From Effrenium voratum (lineage: Eukaryota; Sar; Dinophyceae; Suessiales; Symbiodiniaceae): 64,000 nt of DNA. A program made the translations under genes and the position numbers. The stretch's first letter is position 1. Every line of letters starts with the position of its first letter. Under the pieces are notes generated by a model that ran no database searches, was not told where the DNA came from, and was given only the letters and a program-made list of their open reading frames with translations. The DNA lies in assembly GCA_963377175.1 (NCBI GenBank), contig CAUJNA010000177.1, forward strand, positions 168,501 through 232,500. Direction: 5' to 3'. Shown here one piece after another: positions 41,621 to 53,404 of the stretch.

Positions 41621-43143
41621 GGAGTTGGTCCATGCACAGTTTGTCAACAAACAAACCTTATCATTACCGGCCACTAAGCATGGGCGGAAACATAGGGGCT
41701 CTCAACTCCAAAACACTGACTGTCCAGCCGAACACCTATACAAAACAACCAGGGGCTATGTTTGTTTCCTCCATTCTTGAATGGTTTAACCATGCCGCTA
41801 AAATGATCTTCCCACCAAAATGTATGGTAACCAGCAGGAAAAGAATCCTCCAGCCACTAAGCATGGCGTGCCAGAACCTCGCAAGACAAAGCCTTTCTGA
41901 AAAGGAGGCCGAGACTTTGTCCAGGTTTGGCCAAGGCGTCCCACAAATCTGGACACGGCCAACCACTGGCAACTGACACCGAAATCCAGACATGCTCAAG
42001 ACTCAACACACCTCCATTTGCTTCAGTCCCCTTGGACAACATGTTTTTCCAGTAGTGATAGATTAGATTCCCTTCAAACCGGGGGACTTAAAAAAAAGGA
42101 GAAAACCACATGCTTAATCAAATGGAAGCACATCACGACACAAGTTTGGGTGACCCGTTCGATGGAACCATATCAAATGGGTTCCTTTCGGATGCCACGC
42201 GCATGATCTTGGCTTCAAGCTGGAACTCAGTAGAACCCCCGTCTCTGCATCACGTGTTTTTTCTTCCAAGGAGCCCAAGCCGATGTCCCTGATTTCTACT
42301 GCATCACTACAAAGGGGACCCAGGGAACCTTGTCGTAGTGAAAGATCCAACACCTAAAGACCCTACAGTGGGCTCCTTAGAGTACCTTCTGACCTTCTGG
42401 TGAGCAACAAGAGGCTCCTTAGTTTAGATACCAGACACCGAAAAGGAGGATTCTTAGAGAGGGAGCGCATCTGTGAATGTTCCTGATTCGCATCTCCCAA
42501 ATGTGTTTGTCTTGAGTACATTGCAGAATTATTTACAGTGAATACTTCCTTTGTTGCTCAGGCATTCGTATCTTGCCCCAAATCAAACAAATGCATGTAT
42601 GCAGAGCAAATTAGAACAAAGAACAACAAAAACAAACACATGGCAAGACGGAAAAAACCACAAACCAAACAGCCGGCCATATCGACCCGTAATTCATAAC
42701 CCCCAGTTGAAGTCATAGGGGTGTCCCTTTTTGAGGGAGAACTCACAGCGTGTTTCTTCTCATGTCGTTTTGTTTTGCTTTAAACCCACACAACCGATTG
42801 ATTTAGGGTATACCCAACACACAATACCCACCTGTTTTAGGGTATGATGCTGACCCTTTACCAAAGCAAGGGATGAGTCTTTACCCTGGAACACCGTTGG
42901 GTTTCCGGGCAAAATTCACTAAACAAAAAGAAAGCGAGGGTATTGGAGATAGGGGGTGAGCAACAAAGGAAGTCTTCACTCAGGAAACACGGGACTCGAC
43001 ACGGGACTCGACACGCCCACCGCGCAGCCTGGCGAAAATGTTGACACTCAAGGGCGCAGGTCCGTACCTCTTTTCGTCTCCCGGAAAAGGTCCGGGGCTG
43101 AAGGAAAAAACGGTTGAAGGAGACAGAAAAAACGAAACCCTTG

Positions 43144-43228
43144 TGTATGTACATGTATAATATATGCATATAGACATATAGGCATATACGTATATATATG
43201 TATATACATATATATATATATATATGTG
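43144..43228. repeat. AT-rich dinucleotide array
   Basis: TATG/TATA units ending in a run of (TA)n. Confidence 0.9.
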
Positions 43229-44078
43229 TTTCTTCTGCGGGCAAAACCCCGCATAAGGTGTTCAAGCAAACCGGGCAAACGTGCTTGAGTGGAATTTGGA
43301 AAAGGTGAAGAAATGGGCTTCTTGCAGTTGGATTGAGCAAAAGTCGAGACCCTGCCGAAAAAGAGATGGCAAGAAGCAGCCCTGGGTTGAGTGTAAGCCC
43401 TCCCGAAAGAAGATGACAACGCGGGCTGTGCTTGCCAAATGGGGAATTTATCTCAAAAGAAGAGGACAAAAGGGCCCCCTTGATCTAGTTTGATTGGACA
43501 CTTCCCCCGGACAAAAGAAATACACACACGCACGAGTTTGTTCGCAAGCTATGCAACAACGCCGCTCAAACCCATGAACCTCACAGAAAAAACAGGCTCA
43601 CACGGCGAAAACAACGTGAAAGCGTCGCAACGTGAATGCCAAGCTCAGCACAGGCCAACAAAGACACAGGAGGGGCATCCCCGACTCAAGCATCAAAACG
43701 CCTCCGCTTTATCCCAAATTCCCCGCCTTTAGCCCCACGTTGAACCGATTTACCCCTGTGCCTCCTTCATTTGTCATTGGCTATCATTCCCCCCGATGGC
43801 TCTTGGAGTGGGATGCTGTGGGTTCTCAGAATGCTGCACCTCCCCAAATCGGTGGCTCCCTTTTGGCGTCCTTTGTCGCAAACCTAAAAACCGCTTCGTT
43901 TCCCCCCCCGCAAATTCGAACCACCCTATGTGAGTCGCCCCTCTGCTTCTCAGGAGATGGTGCGCATTTGGATGTGCCGACCGAATCGACCGGTCTCGCA
44001 CATGAAGCTGTCCAGGCCGAAGTACTTGATCATCATGTCCCATTCCGCCTTCAGCTCCTCTGGCTGAAGCTGTATGTA

Positions 44079-44162
44079 GGCACATATATATATATATATC
44101 ATATACACGCACCTCTCAGACATGTATATGTATATATATATATACATATATATATATATACA
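44079..44162. repeat. AT-rich dinucleotide array (two blocks)
   Basis: Two (TA)n blocks separated by about 30 bp of unique sequence. Confidence 0.9.
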
Positions 44163-45387
44163 CAATGATTTATATGTGCATGTAAAACATAGGCTTGCAG
44201 GGATGAGACTGGGGAGTGTCAACCCGTAGGACCCCCCACCCCCTCCCTGAATTATAGAATGAACGTAAGAATGCCTACACCGCTATGGTGACTTCTGCGA
44301 ACTGAATGTTGACACCAAGAAACTTGCGTCATTTCAATGCATTGTGGCGTCGCCAACTCTAAAATCTCATCGAGACCATCTCGCCTGGACTGACCGCCCT
44401 TGTCAAAAAAGCAAAATAAAATCACATGGTCCTAACAAGAGCAAACGCAGCTCTTGGAAAGGCGTGATATGCTGCTTTTGTGGGCATACCCAATATAGTC
44501 AGTATATACTGCGCTTTGCCATGATATCCCAAACGTTCTGTTTGGGGGCGTGAGCAGGGAGATTTGAGATCCGTTCACAAGCCACCAAAACAGCCAGGAC
44601 AAACACACGAACGACGGTCAGGCATTCAAACACTTGAGTTGCTGAGGTTCGGATCATTCCTCAACTCTGACCAAGACATCCAGTGGCCTCCAGCGTCTGG
44701 CAAAAAATGCTGCAATTTTGCATGGAACTTGGGCTCTAAAGAAAATCCCCATCCGAAACAAAGAAAAGGAGACGTCGTCAGGACCCCACGAACCCTCACC
44801 TTGACGGTTATGGGGTGGCTTCCGACTTACGCCAAACCACCAATCACGGGTTACCTGAACAACCCCCCAACAAAATATGGAAATAAATAAACAAACAAAT
44901 AAACAACATACATAATCCTAAAAAGAGTTAGGACCCCAAACAATAACATCAAGCTTAACACGGTAAAATATTAATAAGCCTTAGCATTAGCATGGCCAAA
45001 CTTGCGGCCATGCTAGAGGCCGCAGGCTGGGGGGCTCGGTTGTTATCTGAATCTGGGGGATTTTCTGACTCTGTTCCATTTTTCGACTGTATAGCAGAGT
45101 TTTGGAGGAGACCCCAGCTTTCTCTTTCAGGAACATGTCAAGAAGGCAGCAAGCAGAAGGTTTGGTTCCGTGCCATCCAAAGTTAGTCCCTGGAAAGGAT
45201 ATTCAAGCATCAAGCAAATAGAGAACAAACACTAAGAAGCAAATGGAAGCATACAGCATACAGCACACACATACCCCGTACTCCAAATTCACGCTCTTTT
45301 AGTGCATCTTGTGAAAAACCTGGTTTTTGAAGGTAAATACCTCCTTCTTTGAGTAAAGAGTCAACATCATACCCTAAAGAAAGTGCG

Positions 45388-45688
45388 TGTTGTGTGTAGG
45401 GAGTGTGTGTGAGTGCTTGCGTGCGTGCGTGCGTGCATGTGCTTGCGTGCATGTGCTTGCGTGCATGTGCTTGCGTGCATGCGCGTGCATGTGCGCGCAT
45501 GCGCGCGCGCGCATGCGTGCGCGCATGCGTGTGCGTGTGCGTCTGCGTCTGCGTGTGCGTGTGCGCGCATGTGCGCGCATGGGCGTGTGCGTGTGCGTGT
45601 GCGTGTGCGTGTGCTGCGTGTGCGTGTGCGTGTGCGTGCGCGTGCGCGTGTGCGTGCGCGTGCGCGTGTGCGTGTGCGAGCGCGTGTG
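45388..45688. repeat. TGCG/TGTG/CGCG alternating array
   Basis: About 300 bp of nearly uninterrupted alternating purine-pyrimidine sequence (GTGCGTGC, GCGCGCATGC and similar). The His/Thr/Ala/Arg and Cys/Val/Ala frames over it are repeat translations. Confidence 0.95.
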
Positions 45689-47136
45689 GCTTTCCCAAGC
45701 CAAGCTGCAAAAGGTAGCCTCAAATTCAAGGCACTCAAATGGCAGGGGCTTCCACAAACCTCGCAGCCCCGAGGCCCCTGGCCTCCGGCACGTGGGGCAG
45801 TGGCGCGGGGTGGTCTGGGCTGGCGATGCGCCGGAGACGCAAATGCCTCAAGACCTGCGCGAGTCGCTGACTTTGCCTGGTGCGATGGGCAGGGAATGAG
45901 GGAATGAACCGTTTTAGGATTCGAAAGGAAAGCATAGGGGACGGTAAAAGGGGGTCATTCCCTGATTGCCTGCTGAATTCCAGCAAGTTTTTAGGGTGAC
46001 ATGCTAGGCAAAACCAGGTCTTTCATGATGAATATCTCCCTTTGCCGTCAGGAGTTGGCATCATGTCCCAGTGGGTATTGGGTGTAGGGAGTGTGAAACA
46101 CATCAGCCACGAGATGATCCCCAAGCTGGCTCCTTTCGGCCTGATCTCTTCTCTTCGAAGAATGGGAATGCCCCGCTTGCCCAGTGGTCCCAGTAGAAGG
46201 GAACCCCGTTGTTGCCTGGCTGCCCCGTCGTTGGTTGCCGAACCCACCAAAAAGGGGCTCCACCGAAGGAAAGTGCCCCCGAACAGGTGGCGTACCCATT
46301 GCTTGGTACAGAGACTCCTGTTGCCAGAAAATCCACCCATCCATGTTTTCCTAGGAAAGAATCGAGACCCCAAATGGTTCAACTCCAGCAACCCCTCGGG
46401 CTTGTTGGAATCCCATCCCCAACCGTTGGCATTTGTTTGCTGGCTTTTGTCATACCCCAGGAGGTCTTTTGGGTATCTTGCTCGCCGGAAAGGGAAGAGG
46501 GGTAAAGCTTCATTCCAGTTTCACAAAGGCTACACTCAAACTTCAAGATGCTGACATGGCAAATGGAAACATGGCGTGCATAGGCCAGGAATCCCGACCC
46601 CTGTGCCCCAAAACCAGCCCCAAAGCCACAAGGCTTGGCTCCAGTAGGAGCGGGGGTGCTTGCTGGTTGTGAGGTCCAAGAAGTGGACTCCTCATAGTTT
46701 GGCGTATGCCCAAAAGCTGTGCTCAACAGCTCTTGCGTTGGGGGGGTTGTCCCAGACTTTCCCTATGCAAGCCTTCATGGGTCAGGTCGCAAAAAAACCA
46801 CCTGCACGACCGTGTGCGAAAGTGCGCCGTGTGGGCCTCCTTCAAACAAGCAACGGAAGAGGGCTCTCTGTCTCCCCGTGCCACGAACCTCTCATAGAGG
46901 CTTCCCAACAGGGAAAGCACAAGCTATAGCATTTTAACAAACTATAGCCCCCTTGTTTGGGCTAGAAACGCCCTACCCAACCCAGGCTCTTCGAAAAAAA
47001 AGAAGACCGGCGGGTCCACAATACGCTCTTCGCCTTCTCAAAGAGGGGCGGGTCCACGTCTAGGAAGATCCGACCCTCCTGGGGCCGCTTCTTTTCATGC
47101 CCCCGACAAGTGCCCCGCGAACGTTGAACCCATATA

Positions 47137-47207
47137 ACTAGGTCCTCCAGATTTGAGAGGTTAGCATAAGGGTACCCTTTTTTTCTGTAGTCTATTTTTA
47201 GCTTCTT
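47137..47207. repeat. Dispersed repeat, family A, copy 2
   Basis: ACTAGGTCCTCCAG, GAGAGG, GGGTACCC, CTGTAGTCTATTTTTAG in the same order as at 15,121 and 51,067. Confidence 0.7.
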
Positions 47208-47836
47208 TGGACCTAATTAGTTGATCAACCCCAGTTTATTGATGGGGTTTCTGGAGGGGGACACCCCCGTATTTGTAAACTGGGGTTGATGAATATGGAG
47301 TCAACATTAGCTGGTTTCCCCCCCCCCTTTGGGGCTAGAAAGCCCAAAGTGGCCCAGCTTGTCAGGATTTGCCAAGACAAGTCACTTGCCAGAAAAGACA
47401 ATAGTTCAAGTCTCAAGCACTTGACGAACCCGTGGAATCCTGTTGTCATTCAACCGATATACTCCCCCGAATCATGAACCCCGGTCAAAACATGCTATTC
47501 TCGCAAGGCCGTGAGGATAAATTTGGGTTTGTCCGCCCGCAAAATCCACAGCCGCGCCTTCATTCAACGAGCTCACGAGAGGTTCGGTTAAAGCATCCCT
47601 ATGGTCCACTTTTGCCTTGGCACATGGCCTGAAAGCCAGGAGAGCAAGCCCTGAATGCAGCAAGGAAACCCCGAAAAACGTGTGGTTTCTCTTTAGCCTC
47701 CCTCTCTTCAGGCTCCATTTCATATTTCAATTTGAAATTTACCAGGCCCGCATTGAAGGCAACGATATTGGTGACTCAGCGATCCAGAATCTTAACCACA
47801 AATCGTGCACCAGGAGCCGTTGAAACCATTCTCAAC

Positions 47837-48010
47837 ATATACATATATACATATATGGTCCCGTGACCAGTGATTACGGTGGGGGGGGGGGGCACTGGAC
47901 CATATATATATATATATGTATCTATGTATTTATGCTCACCCCCAACCTTACGGTGTTTTACGCCTGAGGTAGATCTTGGGGGGGGTGACCATATATATAT
48001 ATATGTATAC
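47837..48010. repeat. Three AT blocks joined to GGTC/GACC inverted motifs and a G12 run
   Basis: ATATATGGTCC (about 47,850) is inverted relative to GGACCATATATAT (about 47,895), and GACCATATATATAT recurs near 47,987. A 12-base G run lies at about 47,880-47,891. Confidence 0.75.
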
Positions 48011-48347
48011 GGTTCGAAGCTCAGCTTCCGAAAGCTCCCGACGCCTTGTCTCGCTGGTGGCCGCTGTCGAAGTTCCCCGAGAACATGCCTGGCGCTCGTT
48101 CCAGCGGGCCATCGGGCCGTTTCGGAGGGCGCCTTTTGGAAGGCACACCCAAAAGATGTACCCAACGTGTTGTGTTAAACAGGGAAACCAAGAGGGAAAA
48201 AAGGGACACCAAGAGGGAAACTAAGGAGGGAAAGGTGCATTTTGGAAGACAACACCAAATTGGTCCACCTTGGTTTCTGAACTCAGTAAGTGACTTTGGG
48301 ACTCTTTGGTGCTCACGTCCGATCGAGCAAGAAAGGCCCAGGAACTT

Positions 48348-48408
48348 ATTTACCACCAAAAATGGTCTGCCCCAAAAAGTGTTAAGTCCAGGAACTCAGG
48401 AAGTGAGG
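48348..48408. repeat. Dispersed repeat, family B, copy 3
   Basis: TTTACCACCAAAAATGGTC, CCCCAAAAAGTG, then AGGAACTCAGGAAGTGAGGG. Confidence 0.7.
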
Positions 48409-51066
48409 GTGAGAATTGTTTGAACAATGATTGCATGTTTGAAATAGAAGACTACATGGGCCGTGGGTGTTTCTCTGCTGCCTTGTGGATGCGTCCACGG
48501 GAAGCTGTACAAACTATACCAATGAAGCATTACAAAAAGGACCCGGGGGACTCATATGGGAATCCCCTACATTGAGGGCTTCCTTTTGGTGTCCCTTCAA
48601 AATCACCCAAAAAAGGTACCCTCAAAGAAAAGGCACCCCCATATCGGCATATCCTTTTTGTAGGGGACCCCCCACCCAAAAAAAAAGGAAACAAGAAAAA
48701 TGAAACTGTGGTTGTCCTTGTGGTTTTCCTTCAAAACAACCCAAAATGGGGTACCCTTAAAAAAAGGGCGAGCCACCCATCTGGATTTGTCTCTGGTTCC
48801 CAGATTCACCCTTTCGTGCATCCCCTGTTGGGGGCCTGGGGGCACGACTCCCATCGAAACTGGCCCCCCAGCAAAGTTGATCTTTGGATCATAAAACTAT
48901 CAAGACTTGGTGACGAAATAGATCCGTGTTCACATGATTAGAGTTAGGCCCAGTCATACAATGTATATGTTATTGTTTGCTTCACTTTGAGTCACTGGTA
49001 AAATGTAAAAATGTATCCGAAGTCTAGACAGGTTCATATTTTCATGGCCCATCTGCCGTTTGATTTGTAGGAGTGACAAGGTCTTTTACGATAGCTGCCA
49101 GGTCTGCCCTTGGCTTGCAGCATTCACTCGCCCACACCTGACAAAGGACGACCCGAGCATGGTGAACGCATTGTGCCTGGAACAATAAAAAAACTATCCT
49201 TGCTAATTAGATAGGTGATTGACTCCCTGTACGCGTGGCCGCCCCATGGCCGCCCCGAATGGCAGGATTGAAGTTCGAACCCATGTTGTATCAAGTCGTT
49301 TCTCATTCAGTGTTGCTTCTTGGAGCCCTCCAAGTCAGGAAAGTGAAAGAAGTAAGGCGCTGCGAAAAGAATAGACACAACTCAAGCCTCCTTCGATTGT
49401 AAGCCACGCCTCATGGATATCGAAAAACGACCCAAAAATCACTCGCGGGCCCCGTGAGTTGAACGAAACACATGGTCTGTGCCGAAGGGGAGCGAGCCTC
49501 TTCTGAGGTGTTCCTCCATTCTTGCGTTCTTTGTCCCCTTGACATGTGTTTGTTTCCAGTAGTGGCAGATCTAAAATCAACAGCTTGATTCCCTTTAAAA
49601 CCAACAGGAGGTTTAAAAACATGGTGTGCATATATAGTGTATATATAAACTCTTATTCCGCCGATGAACTGTCTGTTGTCACCTCAATTCGAATCGAATC
49701 GAAACGATTTTCGCGCATCGAGGGCTCGCACCTGCCAGCATGGAGCCGTCTGCGCTGCAGAGCACACCCCGGGTGGTGCTTATGTGCTGACCTCCAAAGA
49801 AGACCGAAACCGAAGGAAATCGAAACCCAGGAGATCCAAGACCAAAAAGACACGAAGGGACGACCAAAAGAAAATTCCGAAGGAAAATTCATAGAAAATC
49901 GCAAACGGAAATTCCAATAAAACATGTCTAAAAGAAATCGACGAGTCAAAATCCAGAAACTTGTCCACATCTCTTTTGACATCGCCAACAGTTGTGATAT
50001 GATTTAGGCAAGATTCAGTTCCGCCTGGTCCCAAACGAGATGTGAAACGGCCACTTGAGTTACAAAGGCCCCCGGTCGAGCAAAGCTAAAACCTTAAGGC
50101 CCCGAAAGTGGGGCTTGGCTGGAAGGCATTGAAGGGTCCATGCATCTTGGATCTAAGCAGATCGAACACTCTGCAAGTTGGCCACCCCTGATCCTGGCGC
50201 GTCTTTGGCTATGTCCTCGTAGAAATTCCAGCTGGTATTCGACGATCGCCCAATCCGCCGGCGGCAAACATGCCCTAAACAACTCGACGCCGAATCCACA
50301 TCTTCTCCTTCAGCTCACGAATTCGCACAGAACGCCGGCAGGTTCTGTGGAGTGAGCACCAAGTTTCCGAAAAGCTTGAAGCCCCACCTATGGGTTCCAA
50401 TGAAGATCCATTTTGGATCAGCCCCGAATCCTCAGAGTCGGAATCGCGGACTTTCTCTTCCTGGAAATTCTGGCTACCTGGTTCCAGTTAAATACGGATT
50501 CGCCACCCAACCTGAATCCTTGGAATTGGAATTGCCACTCCCCGTCTCTTCCTGGGAATCCACCCGGTATTTCCAGCTGAATGCAGATTCGCCACCCAAA
50601 AAGGAAGGGATCTCTTGATGAACCGAAGCTTCACACGGCCGCCCTGAAACGCCCCGGCTTCACCGCCCACCGAAGCCGCCCAAAGCCGCCTCCCACGTTC
50701 AACTCGATGACCTCGTCCTTGCAGTCCATGAAGGCCTCGCGCGGGTTCGGCGGTTTGAAAAAAGATTGAGGTCAACCCAAATAAAAATATACCTGGCAAG
50801 TGAATCGGGGAGGTGTTCCTCCCCAAAAAGTGAGTGATACCCTTTAAAAGAGGATACCCCCGATCAACATCCAGCAGGGGGTTCTTCATCAGATGCGTCC
50901 ACATCTTGAGGCGAATGATCGAAAGCAGTGTACCCCATCCCTTGAAACATCACCCCTACTTGCTGGTGCTCAGCAGGGAATGAGTTGGACTGACCCCCCC
51001 AAAAAAAAAACATTCCATCTGGCTTCCTTGAGGACCAAAGCCTGGGTTCATTCCAGCACATTCCCT

Positions 51067-51127
51067 ACTAGGTCCTCCAGTAGAGAGGCTAGAATAAGGC
51101 TACCCGTTCTTCTGTGGTCTATTCTAG
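51067..51127. repeat. Dispersed repeat, family A, copy 3
   Basis: ACTAGGTCCTCCAGTAGAGA, then GGCTACCCGTTCTTCTGTGG and TCTATTCTAG. Confidence 0.7.
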
Positions 51128-53035
51128 TCGGAGAAAAAACCCTCCCCCACCAAAGAAACGGTAAAAGAAATGGCAGGGCACTGGCCAAAACCTTACCTAT
51201 CGCAGCAGCAAGCCTAAAAGATGGCGTGGACTGGGCAAGGCCAAAACCCGGCCTATCGCACCAAGCCTAAAAGATTGCTGGACTTGGAAAAGGCCCGGGC
51301 GAAGATCCGCTTCTCCAGGAGCTGCAGTTGTTGCCGCTTCTCCTAGGCCATCGAAGCGGACGAGTCGCGAGTCGCGAGGCGGAGAGGCGGAGAGGCGCGG
51401 GGGCTCCGCGGCGAGAACCTGGCGCCTGGACCTGAGTTTTGGATTGGATCCAGTGGGATCTACCGGAAAAAGAAAAAAAAGGAAGAAAACAAGAGAAAAA
51501 AAAAGAAGAAAAAAAACGAAGCCGGCGGAACCCAGGGACCCCGCCGGCTCCGGAAAAAGCTTCAAAAGTGGGGTGCATTCTCCGGGGAAAAAACACCCCA
51601 AGCCAGCTGAGCGAACGAAATCCTTCGGCTTGGGGTGGGCCGACGGACCCCTTTCCAGGCACGCCCCTTGGTTTGGAGGTTGGAAGTTGAAACCAAAGGG
51701 AACGGTGCCCGAGTTACCTTCAAACTGCCAAACCACACGACCAATTCGGAGAATTGCGACTTGGGCGTCGTGTCGGATTGAAAAGAAGAAAGCCTGGAAA
51801 ATGGACGCCACAAGGGCGCTCCAACGAAAAGTAGTGCCTGGACGCCATTGTCAGGCTCAAATGAAGCTTATACACTAATGGAGGTAATGGAGGGGCGTCA
51901 GATTTTGCAGCCGGTTTTTTTGTCTGGGCTCAAAAACAGAATGAGCCAGTAGAATAGTCCGGGAACTTTGGATGTGAGCCATCTGTGCCCCGCAACCTCC
52001 GCAAAATCGGCACCCCCAAATGATTCTGGGAGTGAGTTGTCTAAAACCCAGTTGCCCACTGTTAGAAACAGCCTTGGAAGCCGATTGTTTTTTTGGTGGG
52101 TTTCGAACCCAACAAGCAAACGGGGCAATTTTATTAACCGATCAACCGACGAGTCGCGACTTCTTTACGCGGAGCTGATCGATCGCTCCTCCAAGGCCTT
52201 TTCGGCCTGCTGCACCTTCTGAAGCTTCACCTGCACCCGCTCTTCCTCCTGGATGGCCGAAGGTTTCCTCATTTTGCACCGCTTCTCGTCGAACAAAAGC
52301 CTTCGATTTGGCTCGGTGTGGTGGTTTCCCGTTTCCCTTCTCAAAAACGAAGCAGTTGGCTTGAGTTTGCCCAGGGACCAAACCGGCTGGAAGCTTTCCC
52401 AAGACTTCTGGAAACGGAACGCGAGGAAATGGAAAATCGGATCCCAGTTCCGGTTTCTGTTTTGACCAGGGTGAAACGCACTGGGTTTGGTGCGGTTTCG
52501 GGACAGCGTGGCCATCTCACTTCCTGGCCAGAGAAAAGTCCAAACCTTTGGTTTGCAACAAAATGGTCTTCCCAAACAGGAAGTGAGCCATCCAATCTGC
52601 GTTTGCCCAAAGGCGACGAGAGCAGCACTGATGCAAACACGAGCAAACGGCGGCGCTTTTGTCGACCCCCTTTGAATGTTGACCACCCTTGCCCCATTCA
52701 TAATTTTACGAGGCACCCGCCAGGCTGGGAAAGAAGTCCTGAAATATCGTCGACCCTGGGCCGATGTTCCAAGAAGGTCACTTCAGCCCGTTTCCCGGGA
52801 TCGTTTCCAGAAACAATGTGCTCTTTGGACCCCCTTCGAATATTGGACAAAAAGCCGGGTCTCACCCATCACACGCCCCAAGAATCGGCTCAAAAAAGGG
52901 GCGGCTGGAATTCCAACCCATAAAACCTATACACATCGACCCATCGACCTGTCTGAAATGGCTCCAAGATGATGTCGAAAAGCACCAACAGGGTCGGGAC
53001 TACATGGGCTTGCCTCAAAATTTGGGAACTATATA

Positions 53036-53058
53036 AACATATATATATATATATAACG
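53036..53058. repeat. Short AT array
   Basis: (AT)10-type run. Confidence 0.9.
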
Positions 53059-53302
53059 TCCACCAAAGCCTCCGCCCCAAAGAGCAACAAGGGCGCCTTG
53101 CCCAGCTGCGTGGTCAATGCGCTCGCAAGCTCCTGGCTGAATGGGACCGGAGGTCGAAGGATTGACCCCACTTCCCATCGAGTCGAGTGGATTGACCAAA
53201 CAAAAGGTAAGGAGTGTAACAAAATTTCTTTGTTGACCAATGGTCCAAACCCAAGTGACTAGTCCAGCAACTCAGGAGTAGCAAAAGGATTAGCAAGTCA
53301 TG

Positions 53303-53404
53303 GGTGTCCTTTTGGTAAATAGTGGCCTGTTAAATTGAATAAACCCATCTATACCGGTGCCAACTATTTCTAACCAAACTTTAGCCTGAAAAGGACACTG
53401 TCCA
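53303..53404. repeat. Dispersed foldback repeat, family D, copy 4
   Basis: GGGTGTCCTTTTGGTAAATA at the left, and AACTATTTCTAACCAAAC plus CCTGAAAAGGACACTG at the right. It is a shortened version of copies 1 and 3. Confidence 0.6.

Larger units (their letters stand above)
39269..45386. other. Gene-free stretch with dispersed and tandem repeats
   Basis: No gene recognised. Contains family C copies (39,395-39,510; 40,951-41,065), family B and D copies, a 61-bp tandem pair near 41,527-41,617, and AT arrays (43,144-43,228; 44,079-44,162). Confidence 0.5.

Noticed and set aside
45210..45907. His/Ala/Arg- and Cys/Val-rich frames
   Set aside because: Translations of the TGCG array.
49240..49290. GTTCGAACCC, resembling a tRNA T-loop
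   Set aside because: No matching acceptor stem, D-arm or anticodon arm at the right distance.
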